From: Acidimicrobiia bacterium
GTDB lineage: Bacteria; Actinomycetota; Acidimicrobiia; Acidimicrobiales; UBA8592
DNA: 38,320 nt
NCBI GenBank assembly: GCA_030431575.1
Contig: JAUIIS010000011.1
Location: forward strand, 1 to 38,320
Direction: 5' to 3'
The position numbers and the translations under genes were made by a program. The notes under the pieces are model-generated. The model saw only the letters and a list, made by a program, of their open reading frames with translations. It was not told where the DNA came from and did no database searches. Shown here in pieces: positions 31,326 to 38,320 of this stretch. Numbering within the stretch: the stretch's first letter is position 1; every line of letters starts with the position of its first letter.

Positions 31326-32621
31326 ATGCTTTCACTCCCTTCGGCCCGTACCGACCCAGCCGCACTTGTAGATGCGCTGATTCCTCAGCTCCCGCCCAGC
31401 GCACAATTGATCGTGCCCATCGCGAACGGGGAGCCGGTCGGCGTACTCGACGCTCTTGAGGCGCGTGCCGATGAGCTGGACGCAGTCAAAGTCCACCAGA
31501 TGCACGCCATACGCGATCGCCCGTATCTTCATGGCCAGTATGCAGGTCACCTGGAGCATGTGGCCTGGTTCCTTTCCGATATCACGCGGCGGAGCTTTGC
31601 CGAGGGTCATTGCGAGTTTGCGCCAGCCAACTTCAGTGAAGTGCCGCAATTCCTGCTGACTCATAAACCCTGCGCGGTCATCGCTGCCGCCAGCCCGCCC
31701 GACCGGCACGGCTATTTTTCGCTTGGGGTGACCGGTGGCTACACCGCAGCGCTCATTGGTCGGGTGCCGTTTATCCTCGAAGTCAACCCGGCGATGCCTC
31801 GGACCTCTGGAGCCAATCGCCTTCACCGCAGCGAGGTCGCAGGCTGGTGCGAGATCCCGAACACCCCTCTGGTCGAGGTTCCTCCAGCACGCATCGGGCC
31901 AGCGGACAAGAAAATCGCTGAGCTCATTGCCGACCGCGTCCGAGACGGTTGCACTATCCAGCTTGGGATCGGTGCCATTCCCACAGCGGTGGCCACCAAT
32001 TTGGTGCATCACCGTGACCTTGGGGTGCACACCGAGTTGTTGTCAGATCCCATTGTGGATCTTGTCGAAGCAGGCGCCGTGAACGGTGTTCGCAAGCGCA
32101 CCAACCGACACCAGATCGTGACCACGTTTGCATTGGGAACCAGGCGCCTGTACGACTTTTGTCACGACAACGACACGGTGCAGTTCTTGCCTGTTGACCA
32201 AGTGAATGATCCAAGGAACATTGGTCGTGAACCCAACTTCATTTCGGTCAACGCAACCCTGGAAGTAGACCTCTTTGGCCAATGCGCATCCGAAACACTG
32301 GGGACGCGGTACTACTCGGGCAGCGGTGGGCAGGCAGACTTTGCCCGCGGTGCCCAATACTCCGAAGGCGGTGATGGGTTTGTCGTGCTCCATGCCACCG
32401 CCAAGGGCGGGACTATCAGCCGGATTGTTCCTCGCCTTACTTCTGGTGCTGTGGTCACCACGATGAAGAACACGGTGGACAACGTGGTGACAGAGTACGG
32501 GATCGCTGAGCTGCAGGGTCGAACGCTACGAGCTCGAGCCGAAGCGCTCATCAGTGTTGCTGCACCTGAGCATCGGGAGTGGCTACGCCGCGAGGCCGCC
32601 GAGATCGGGCTGGTGTCCTAA
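31326..32621 (+). CDS. Acetyl-CoA hydrolase/4-hydroxybutyrate CoA-transferase family protein
   Basis: CoA-transferase of 431 aa, of the acetyl-CoA hydrolase/transferase type that moves CoA between acetate, butyrate, 4-hydroxybutyrate or similar acids through a glutamyl-CoA thioester. The expected catalytic residue is Glu237 in GVHTELLSDP, close to Glu238 of 4-hydroxybutyrate CoA-transferase. Other family parts are IPTAVATNLVHH (about 218-229), GSGGQADF and TEYGIAELQGRTLRARAEALI. The gene has a TAGGCT leaderless box. The PLP enzyme gene begins 11 bp after its stop, whose TAA forms part of a TAAGGT box. It would activate a carboxylic acid for beta-oxidation, with a possible link to the nearby thiolase and dehydrogenases. 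Confidence 0.9.
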   Translation: MLSLPSARTDPAALVDALIPQLPPSAQLIVPIANGEPVGVLDALEARADELDAVKVHQMHAIRDRPYLHGQYAGHLEHVAWFLSDITRRSFAEGHCEFAPANFSEVPQFLLTHKPCAVIAAASPPDRHGYFSLGVTGGYTAALIGRVPFILEVNPAMPRTSGANRLHRSEVAGWCEIPNTPLVEVPPARIGPADKKIAELIADRVRDGCTIQLGIGAIPTAVATNLVHHRDLGVHTELLSDPIVDLVEAGAVNGVRKRTNRHQIVTTFALGTRRLYDFCHDNDTVQFLPVDQVNDPRNIGREPNFISVNATLEVDLFGQCASETLGTRYYSGSGGQADFARGAQYSEGGDGFVVLHATAKGGTISRIVPRLTSGAVVTTMKNTVDNVVTEYGIAELQGRTLRARAEALISVAAPEHREWLRREAAEIGLVS

Positions 32622-32624
32622 GGT
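32619..32624 (+). promoter_or_regulatory. -10 box TAAGGT overlapping the CoA-transferase stop codon
   Basis: TAAGGT (its TAA is the upstream stop codon) ends 7 nt before the ATG at 32632. AGG at 32621-32623 could equally serve as a weak ribosome site, so co-transcription is also possible. Confidence 0.3.
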
Positions 32625-32631
32625 TTCGGTC

Positions 32632-33891
32632 ATGGTGCAACAGCTCGGACAATCTGGTCGTTCCGTCGATGATGTCATCGACGATCTTGCTGCGAAGCGC
32701 AGCAACGACGTGAAATGGGAGGACGGCCGAACCTTCGGCATGATTTACGACGGTGGCCCCAGCGTCCACGAGGTCGCCGAACGGGCAGCCAAGTTGTATC
32801 TCCACGAAAACGCTTTGAACACCAAGGCGTTTCCGTCTCTTGGGGCTATCCAGTCAGAGGTTGTTGCCTGGACGGCGGGCCTGCTGCACGGACCCGAAAC
32901 TGCCGCGGGTTTCCTTACCAGCGGCGGCACCGAATCTATCTTGTGCGGCGTGAAGGCGGCTCGTGAACGCGCCAAGGCCGAGCGTGGTATCACGGCTCCG
33001 GAAATGATTGTGGCCGAGAGCGCGCACGCTGCGTTTCATAAGGCGGCCCATCTCTTTGGCCTGACGCTGCACAAGGTCCCCGTCCGTGACGACTGGACCG
33101 CAGATGTGGAAGCAATGGCGGAGAAGATCAACGACAACACGGTGTTGCTGGTCGGCTCTGCTCCGCAATACCCCCAAGGCGTGGTCGACGACATCCCCGC
33201 GATCGCCGCACTTGCAAGCTCGATCGATGCGAACTGCCATGTCGACGCGTGCATGGGGGGCTTCGTGCTCCCCTTCGTGGAGATGCTAGGGCGTGACGTC
33301 CCGGTCTGGGATTTCCGCGTCGCTGGCGTCAGCTCCATCTCCGCCGACATACACAAGCTGGGCTATGCGCCAAAGGGTGTGTCGGTCATCTTGCATCGCA
33401 CCAAAGAGCTACGTCGCTACCAGACGTTTATCTTCGACCAGTGGCTCGGAGGCTTCTATGCCTCGCCGAACTTGCAGGGAACCCGGTCGGGCCTCCCGAT
33501 GGCCGCGGCCTGGGCCGTCATGTCCCATCTCGGGATCGACGGGTATCTGGAACTCACCCGCGTCACGTTGGCTAACGCCGACCAGATGCGTGCGGGGGTG
33601 GCAGAAATCGACGGCATTCGGGTACTGGGAGATGGTCAGTACCATCTCCTCGCAATGGCCAATGAGCCTGACGATCCGAACCCCATCGACATGTTTGCGC
33701 TGGGCGATGCGCTCGAAGCCAAAGGCTGGTTCCACGATCGCCAAACTCCGCCAGACTCGTTGCATTCAACCGTTTCGAACTCCAACACCGGTGTGATTGA
33801 CCGTTACCTAGAAGACCTTGCAGCATGTGTGGCCGAGGTGCGCGGGACCAGCACCGAAGACCGTTCCACCAACTACGCCACGCTGGAGTAG
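32632..33891 (+). CDS. Sphingosine-1-phosphate lyase-like PLP-dependent enzyme
   Basis: PLP enzyme of 419 aa in the group II decarboxylase fold, closest in pattern to sphingosine-1-phosphate lyase. The substrate/PLP region shows TSGGTESIL (96-104), HVDACMGGFVLPF (203-215) with Asp205 for the pyridine nitrogen, and SADIHKLGYAPKG (237-249) with Lys242 as the Schiff-base lysine. WLGGFYASPNLQGTRSG corresponds to the lyase WxGGxYxSPTLxGSRxG motif. Lyases of this kind break phosphorylated long-chain bases into an aldehyde and phosphoethanolamine. Bacterial homologues exist but are uncommon; amino acid decarboxylation remains an alternative. No sphingolipid kinase or serine palmitoyltransferase is in the window. 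It follows the CoA-transferase by 11 bp. Confidence 0.85.
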   Translation: MVQQLGQSGRSVDDVIDDLAAKRSNDVKWEDGRTFGMIYDGGPSVHEVAERAAKLYLHENALNTKAFPSLGAIQSEVVAWTAGLLHGPETAAGFLTSGGTESILCGVKAARERAKAERGITAPEMIVAESAHAAFHKAAHLFGLTLHKVPVRDDWTADVEAMAEKINDNTVLLVGSAPQYPQGVVDDIPAIAALASSIDANCHVDACMGGFVLPFVEMLGRDVPVWDFRVAGVSSISADIHKLGYAPKGVSVILHRTKELRRYQTFIFDQWLGGFYASPNLQGTRSGLPMAAAWAVMSHLGIDGYLELTRVTLANADQMRAGVAEIDGIRVLGDGQYHLLAMANEPDDPNPIDMFALGDALEAKGWFHDRQTPPDSLHSTVSNSNTGVIDRYLEDLAACVAEVRGTSTEDRSTNYATLE

Positions 33892-33897
33892 CGCCGG

Positions 33898-35025
33898 TCA
33901 AGCGTTTGGGAACGCGGCGGACACTGCTTGGCCGAGGACCGTCTGGGCATGTGCGAGCGCGTTGGCTTCCCAGACCGCGTTGTCTGGGATCGAGCAAATG
34001 CGGTGCGTCCATATGGCCTCGCGGTGGTCCGGGTCGCTGAGGTCGCCAAAGCGGTGCACCCAGTGCTCCGCGCGTTCGGCGATGATGACTCGCGTCTCGC
34101 TGCGGGTTCCAATCTCCAAGGTCAGCGCGATGGTTTGCTCGGCGCCTGCATCGGCAAGCATTCCGGCCACCCCACGGCAAAGCTGGCCGACCTTTGGGGC
34201 CAGCGTCGCATGGGCATTGCCAACAGTGGTCTCAACTCGTTCGGTGTCAAACGCGCTGCGCACCCAAGCGTCGCTGGCCGAGCCGAGTGGTTCCCTGGAA
34301 AGAATGGTGTAGGTGCCGTATTCGCCGTGGCCCGTATGGAGGTCGATGCCCAAGAAGGTCTCACACCCGCGTAGGTGGGTGGATACCAACTCTGCGACGG
34401 CGGTTGTTGACGCTTGCCGCTCAGCTCCACCAAAGTAGAGCCCATCGGGGTGGCTGTATTGGCCACCAGACACCGCTTGACGCATCCAGGTGATCCCGTG
34501 CTTGGCCACCAGAGCTTTGCTGGCGCTCAAGAAGTCTTCGGCGTTGGGAAGCTGCGGGCCGCCGGGGCACAGGAGGTCGTGCACGGCGGCATAGGCGCTG
34601 TTTTGTGGTAGCTCGTCAGCGAAGTCCAGCCAGTTTCGATTGAGGTCAACGTTGTTTTCGTTGGCCCGGCGCCAATGCGCCATGCCCCAGGGGTTGACCG
34701 CGTGGATTAACAGGATCCCATCTGTTGATTCTTGTTCTCTGAGTTGATCCAGGAAGTGCACCTGCTGCGCCGACCCGGCAAAGCCCTCAATGCCATGTGT
34801 CCCCGACATGACGAGTAGCGCTCGCCTTGGCTTCGCTGGGCCGAGGTAGGCGGCGTCGATCGCCAGCGATTCGCCGAACGGGCCGGTCAGTCCGAGTCCA
34901 ATAGTGGTCAAGGTAGCCCCGAGCCGTGCTGCGGCAAGCCGGAATCGGGCGCGGCACTCGACGTAGCTCAGGGCGAAGCTTCGTTGAGATATTGGGGGCT
35001 GCGGGGCCACGGGGTCGCCAATCAT
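33898..35025 (-). CDS. DUF2817 (M14-like zinc carboxypeptidase fold) protein
   Basis: Protein of 375 aa of the DUF2817 family, an M14-peptidase-like group. Zinc-site residues are visible: HGIEGF with His77 and Glu80, DLHTGHG further on, the substrate-binding NRNWLDF, and the presumed catalytic Glu in LTLEIGT. The protein lacks a signal peptide and likely works in the cytoplasm on peptides or amino-acid amides. Its stop is only 7 nt from the convergent PLP-enzyme stop. The ATG at 35025 is preceded by TAGGTT at the leaderless distance. It lies divergent from the peptide-transporter operon, which fits processing of imported peptides, though this is inference. Confidence 0.85.
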   Translation of the reverse strand: MIGDPVAPQPPISQRSFALSYVECRARFRLAAARLGATLTTIGLGLTGPFGESLAIDAAYLGPAKPRRALLVMSGTHGIEGFAGSAQQVHFLDQLREQESTDGILLIHAVNPWGMAHWRRANENNVDLNRNWLDFADELPQNSAYAAVHDLLCPGGPQLPNAEDFLSASKALVAKHGITWMRQAVSGGQYSHPDGLYFGGAERQASTTAVAELVSTHLRGCETFLGIDLHTGHGEYGTYTILSREPLGSASDAWVRSAFDTERVETTVGNAHATLAPKVGQLCRGVAGMLADAGAEQTIALTLEIGTRSETRVIIAERAEHWVHRFGDLSDPDHREAIWTHRICSIPDNAVWEANALAHAQTVLGQAVSAAFPNA

Positions 35026-35031
35026 TGGGCC

Positions 35032-35037
35032 AACCTA
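35032..35037 (-). promoter_or_regulatory. -10 box TAGGTT, predicted leaderless start of the DUF2817 gene
   Basis: TAGGTT on the minus strand ends 6 nt before the ATG at 35025, identical in box and spacing to the amidohydrolase at 1308. Confidence 0.55.
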
Positions 35038-35169
35038 GATGATCGACCAGACATTCACCCCTGTTGCGTTGGCGCCGGGTGCACAAGGTCGGCTACCTTC
35101 TCGCCCAACGTTCGGTGTGCCCACGGTCACATCGATTAGCTCAATTTCGTCAGAGGGGGGATCTTCTGC

Positions 35170-36288
35170 ATGACCGATATGTCGACAACCACGCGCGACC
35201 ATGCGGGTGAGGCGGGTCAGGCACTGCTGGTCGTCGAAGACCTCAAGACGCACTTTGAGGTGCCTGCTGGCATGGTCAAGGCAGTCGACGGCGTGTCGTT
35301 TACCCTCGAAAAAGGTAAGACGCTTGGAGTTGTGGGCGAAAGCGGTTCTGGCAAGACCGTCTTGTCCCGCTCGGTCATGGGCCTCAACGTTGCCCCGAAC
35401 ACCCACACCACGGGCTCGGTCATCTACGACGGCGAGCAAATGGTGGGCAAGACCCCGAAGAAGATGAAGGAATATTGGGGCGAAGAAATGGCCATGGTGT
35501 TCCAAGATCCCATGACATCGCTCAACCCGGTGGTCAAGATCGGGCGCCAACTCACCGAGCACGTTCGTCAGCACCACAACGTGTCCAAAAGCGAAGCTCG
35601 CGATATTGGAATCGAACTGCTGCGCTCGGTGCGCATTCCCGAGCCCGAATCGCGCATCGACAACTACCCGCACGAAATGTCTGGCGGGATGCGCCAGCGG
35701 GTGTGCATCGCTATTGCTTTGGCTTGTAGCCCAAAGGTCCTCTTCGCCGACGAGCCCACAACGGCGCTTGACGTTACGGTGCAGCACCAGATCCTCAACC
35801 TGCTTGCTACCCAACAGCGCGAGCGCCACATGACCATGATCCTCGTCACACACGACTTGGGGGTGGTTGCGGGACGGTCCGACGAGATTGCCGTCATGTA
35901 TGCGGGCCGCATCGTCGAGAAGGCCCCCACCGCCACCCTGTTTGCGGGGATGCGTCATCCCTACACACAGGGGTTACTCAATTCGATCCCAAAGACCGAT
36001 CAGCCAAGCCATACCCGCCTCAGCGCCATTGTGGGTCGGCCGCCCGATCTCATCAACCCTCCAGCTGGATGCAAGTTTGCGCCCCGCTGCCCATACGCCC
36101 AAGAACGCTGTCACGAGGAAGAGCCGCAGCTGGTCAACGCGGTGGCGGTCGGTCATCAATTCGCATGTCACATTCCGGTGGGTTCGCCTGAGAGCGATGC
36201 CGCCTTCCAAAGGAACCTCGAAGCGGGACGACCGCAAACACTGGCGGCGGCTGGTCGACTACTTGCAACCGAGGAGCTGGTTGACTGA
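35170..36288 (+). CDS. oppD: Oligopeptide/dipeptide ABC transporter ATPase (OppD/DppD type)
   Basis: Cytoplasmic ATPase of 372 aa for a peptide or nickel-type ABC importer. The Walker A motif GESGSGKT is at 56-63, the Q-loop Gln112 (FQDP), the signature SGGMRQRV at 171-178 and Walker B LFADEP at 191-196. The C-terminal oligopeptide-transport domain has the conserved cysteines of GCKFAPRCPYAQERC. GAGGGGGGA lies about 9 nt before the ATG, a strong ribosome site. It shares one base with the start of the OppF-type gene. Transported molecules may be peptides, but the substrate-binding protein that decides this is cut by the edge. The membrane permeases are probably beyond the right edge. Confidence 0.93.
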   Translation: MTDMSTTTRDHAGEAGQALLVVEDLKTHFEVPAGMVKAVDGVSFTLEKGKTLGVVGESGSGKTVLSRSVMGLNVAPNTHTTGSVIYDGEQMVGKTPKKMKEYWGEEMAMVFQDPMTSLNPVVKIGRQLTEHVRQHHNVSKSEARDIGIELLRSVRIPEPESRIDNYPHEMSGGMRQRVCIAIALACSPKVLFADEPTTALDVTVQHQILNLLATQQRERHMTMILVTHDLGVVAGRSDEIAVMYAGRIVEKAPTATLFAGMRHPYTQGLLNSIPKTDQPSHTRLSAIVGRPPDLINPPAGCKFAPRCPYAQERCHEEEPQLVNAVAVGHQFACHIPVGSPESDAAFQRNLEAGRPQTLAAAGRLLATEELVD

Positions 36289-37310
36289 TGGCTGGGAGCG
36301 GGAAAGCCCATCTTCGCAATGGCGACGACATCTTGTTGCAGGTTGAAGACCTGCACATGGAGTTCCCCGCTGGTGGCGGACGGACCGTGTTTGCGGTCAG
36401 CGGCATCAGCTTCGACATTGCCCGAGGCGAAACGCTGGGGTTAGTTGGCGAATCGGGCTGCGGCAAGTCGACAACCGGCAAGGCGGTGTTACAGCTCCCG
36501 CCCCCGACTCGTGGCGCAGTCAAGTTGGACGGCGAAGACCTCACCTCGCTCGATCCCAAATCCATGCGCAAGAAGCGCACGGGTATTCAGATGATCTTCC
36601 AAGATCCCATCTCGTCACTAAACCCTCGACGCGCTGTGGGTGAGGTTGTGGCCGAGCCGCTCGCGGTGTGGGGGCCCAAAGACCAGGACCAGCAATGGTC
36701 CAAGGTTGCCGAGATGCTCGATGCTGTGGGCATCGATCCCGATGTGGCGCGTTACAAATATCCGCACGAATTCTCTGGTGGGCAGTGCCAGCGCATCTCG
36801 ATCGCCCGTGCGTTGGTCATGGAACCCGAACTCATTATCTGCGACGAGCCGGTCTCGGCGCTCGACGTCTCGGTACAGGCACAGATCCTCAACCTCCTCG
36901 AAGACCTGAAGGTCAAGTACGGGTTGACGCTGGTGTTCATCGCCCACGACCTAGCGGTGGTGAAGAACATTTCCGACCGGGTCGCAGTGATGTACCTGGG
37001 CAAGATGTGTGAGCTGTCCGGTTCCGACGAGCTTTACGAAAACCCTGCTCACCCGTACACGGCGCTTCTGCTTGACTCTCTGCCGGTGCCAGACCCCACC
37101 GTCGACCTCCACACCGAAGTTGCTGTCGAGGGCGAATTGCCTTCGCCGTTGGCGCCTCCATCGGGCTGTCGGTTCCGTACCCGCTGCGACCGGGTTCAAG
37201 ATCTTTGTGCACAACAAGAGCCACAGATGCGGCGTATCAACGACGCGCATTACGTGGCCTGCCATTTTCCGTTGGTTGATGCAGACGAAGTGGAGGTGGC
37301 CATCGCCTAA
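36288..37310 (+). CDS. oppF: Oligopeptide/dipeptide ABC transporter ATPase (OppF/DppF type)
   Basis: Second ATPase of the importer, 340 aa. Walker A GESGCGKS is at 54-61, Q-loop FQDPISSLNPR (104-114), signature FSGGQCQRI (162-170) and Walker B LIICDEPVSALD with Asp186 and Glu187. The C-terminus carries the family's GCRFRTRC...C cysteine block. The gene overlaps OppD by one base (TGATG), so the two are translated together and should pair as a heterodimer. A 226-bp gap with hairpins and a new ribosome site separates it from the binding protein, which may therefore be expressed at a higher level. Confidence 0.93.
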   Translation: MAGSGKAHLRNGDDILLQVEDLHMEFPAGGGRTVFAVSGISFDIARGETLGLVGESGCGKSTTGKAVLQLPPPTRGAVKLDGEDLTSLDPKSMRKKRTGIQMIFQDPISSLNPRRAVGEVVAEPLAVWGPKDQDQQWSKVAEMLDAVGIDPDVARYKYPHEFSGGQCQRISIARALVMEPELIICDEPVSALDVSVQAQILNLLEDLKVKYGLTLVFIAHDLAVVKNISDRVAVMYLGKMCELSGSDELYENPAHPYTALLLDSLPVPDPTVDLHTEVAVEGELPSPLAPPSGCRFRTRCDRVQDLCAQQEPQMRRINDAHYVACHFPLVDADEVEVAIA

Positions 37311-37363
37311 TCGTTTCGGTACCTGTGCGGGAGATGACAGCAACATGTAGACCTTGTTGCGCT

Positions 37364-37378
37364 GACGGTGTGACCGTC
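37364..37378 (+). promoter_or_regulatory. Inverted repeat GACGGT-GTG-ACCGTC upstream of the binding protein
   Basis: A 6-bp perfect stem with a 3-nt loop, overlapped by GTGAC-CGTC-GTCAC at 37370-37383. Could be an operator or an attenuating hairpin between the ATPases and the binding-protein gene. Confidence 0.35.
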
Positions 37379-37469
37379 GTCACGTCTGCTACACCTGCTG
37401 AGTATCTGACATACCAGACGCACCCGCGCACCTCGCTCGGCTGCTTACTAACAACCACGTAACAAATCG

Positions 37470-37479
37470 ACGCCGGCGT
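37470..37479. promoter_or_regulatory. 10-bp palindrome ACGCCGGCGT upstream of the binding protein
   Basis: A perfect 10-bp palindrome 58-67 bp before the lipoprotein ATG. Possible regulator site, no supporting copy in the window. Confidence 0.25.
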
Positions 37480-37498
37480 TGTCGGCAACGAAAACCAT

Positions 37499-37511
37499 GG
37501 GGCACAGCCCC
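37499..37511 (+). promoter_or_regulatory. Hairpin GGGGC-ACA-GCCCC before the binding-protein ribosome site
   Basis: A 5-bp GC stem lies about 8 nt upstream of the ribosome site AAGGAGGGG (37518-37526). It may protect or tune translation of the binding-protein message. Confidence 0.3.
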
Positions 37512-37536
37512 GGAAATAAGGAGGGGTCCTTACCTC

Positions 37537-38320
37537 ATGAGAAACAAGACACTTATGCGATTGCTAGCAATATTGCTGGCCTTCGCCATGCTCGCTGCAG
37601 CTTGCGGCGACGACGACGATGACGGCGGCGAGTCCGTCGACAGCGGAGAGGGCAGCACGGAAGAAGTCGACGGCGACGGCGACGGCGAAGGTGAGGGTGA
37701 GGGCGAAGCCGAGACCGAACCCGAGGACGCCACGGGAACCGAAGCCGAAGGCGACATCGACACCGAGGTCGAAGAAGCAGACGTCGACGAAGTCTCCTAC
37801 GGCGGCGACATCGCTGTTGCGCTTGAGGCCGAGGCCGTTGGCCTTCGTCCTTGGGAAGACACCTGCTCGTCACCTTGCTACAACATCATGATCACCATCT
37901 TCGACAAGATCGCCGAGCAGAAGCTCGACGGGACCTACGAAGGTTGGCTGGCTGAGTCCATGGTCCCCAATGAAGACTTCACCGAGTGGGTCGTAACGCT
38001 GCGCGACGGCGTCACGTTCCACAATGGCGAGCCTTTGACCGCACAAACCATCGTGGACATGTTCCCCATCCAACAAGAGGGTGCAACAGCCTCGGGTCAG
38101 ATCTCGTCGGCGAATCTCGAAAGTGTTGCGGCGACCGGTGACCTCGAAGTGACGTACACCCTCAGCGCATCCAACTCGGCGTTCCCCGCGTACCTGAGCC
38201 GTGCGCCGTTGGGCATGGTCTTCGAACCCGCCGTAGCCGCAGCTGACCTCGATGGTTTCTCCAGCGAGCCCGTAGGCACTGGTCCCTTTGTTATCGAAAC
38301 TCGCGACCTCGACAACGAGA
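37537..38320 (+). CDS. ABC transporter substrate-binding lipoprotein, peptide/nickel type (partial)
   Basis: Start of the solute-binding protein (SBP family 5, OppA-like), with 261 codons before the window ends. The signal is MRNKTLMRLLAILLAFAMLAAACG with a lipobox cysteine at residue 23, so it should be a lipid-anchored surface protein. Residues about 25-85 form an extreme acidic linker (Asp, Glu, Gly and Thr, with no Lys or Arg). The mature domain starts near YGGDIAVALEAEAVGLRPWED, and the SBP_bac_5 patterns VVTLRDGVTFHNGEPLTAQ and PVGTGPFVIET are present. AAGGAGGGG lies about 10 nt before the ATG. The ATPases just upstream form the matching importer. The ligand is unknown because the binding domain is incomplete. 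Confidence 0.9.
   Translation, partial: MRNKTLMRLLAILLAFAMLAAACGDDDDDGGESVDSGEGSTEEVDGDGDGEGEGEGEAETEPEDATGTEAEGDIDTEVEEADVDEVSYGGDIAVALEAEAVGLRPWEDTCSSPCYNIMITIFDKIAEQKLDGTYEGWLAESMVPNEDFTEWVVTLRDGVTFHNGEPLTAQTIVDMFPIQQEGATASGQISSANLESVAATGDLEVTYTLSASNSAFPAYLSRAPLGMVFEPAVAAADLDGFSSEPVGTGPFVIETRDLDNE

Noticed and set aside
35035-35958. 307-codon minus-strand frame
   Set aside because: Antisense of OppD, where Walker A, signature and Walker B are all present.
37530-37873. Ser/Pro-rich and Arg-rich frames on the minus strand
   Set aside because: They are the reverse reading of the acidic linker tract of the lipoprotein, so low-complexity artefacts.

Overview
The window looks like chromosomal DNA of a high-GC actinobacterium, most likely from the Acidimicrobiia or a nearby lineage. 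This is inferred from gene content and style, not from a marker gene. The indicators are F420-type enzymes (two luciferase-like oxidoreductases and a Ddn-type protein), several acyl-CoA enzymes, ACAD10/11-type phosphotransferases, a lipoprotein starting with the Asp-rich style after its lipobox, many GTG starts, and many genes with a TAnnnT box 6-8 nt before the start codon and no Shine-Dalgarno sequence (leaderless style). No rRNA, tRNA, insertion sequence, integrase, phage gene or CRISPR array is visible.

Layout. 1-2792 (-): N-acyl-D-amino-acid deacylase-type amidohydrolase (cut by the window edge) and a phosphotransferase carrying a C-terminal DUF6285-like domain. 2991-6199 (+): GH13 alpha-glucosidase, then a membrane cytochrome b and a Tat-exported molybdopterin oxidoreductase with overlapping genes. 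6200-6575: intergenic block with two structured repeats and a perfect 28-bp inverted repeat. 6576-7292 (-): enoyl-CoA hydratase/isomerase. 7322-7602: three G-rich tandem repeats. 7640-9345 (+): TauD-type dioxygenase and methyltransferase. 9365-11822 (-): small membrane protein, AhpD-like protein, a second pair of structured repeats, and an APH-like kinase. 11949-14088 (+): PhnM-like amidohydrolase coupled to a 2H phosphoesterase, then a Ddn-like protein. 14111-15697 (-): Rieske oxygenase. 15837-18200 (+): thiolase and acyl-CoA dehydrogenase. 18277-20641 (-): DUF1254/DUF1214 protein and an LLM enzyme. 20758-24117 (+): HSL-type esterase, DapA-like aldolase/lyase and Old-Yellow-Enzyme-like oxidoreductase. 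24134-26075 (-): diguanylate cyclase and a second LLM enzyme. 26140-30518 (+): SDR, ThuA-like protein, an unknown protein, a DAD-like cupin and an acyl-CoA dehydrogenase. 30695-30985 (-): Dabb protein. 31326-33891 (+): CoA-transferase/hydrolase and a sphingosine-phosphate-lyase-like PLP enzyme. 33898-35025 (-): DUF2817 peptidase-like protein. 35170 to the edge (+): OppD, OppF and the start of a peptide-binding lipoprotein.

Taken together this is a heterotroph's accessory catabolism region: oxygenases, F420/flavin redox enzymes, esterases and CoA enzymes in short operons, with no recognisable transcription factor in 38 kb. The points most worth following are the PhnM-like/2H phosphoesterase pair with no C-P lyase nearby, the four-copy nested-hairpin repeat with compensating base changes, the SDR-ThuA-unknown-cupin-ACAD cassette, and the 28-bp perfect inverted repeat.
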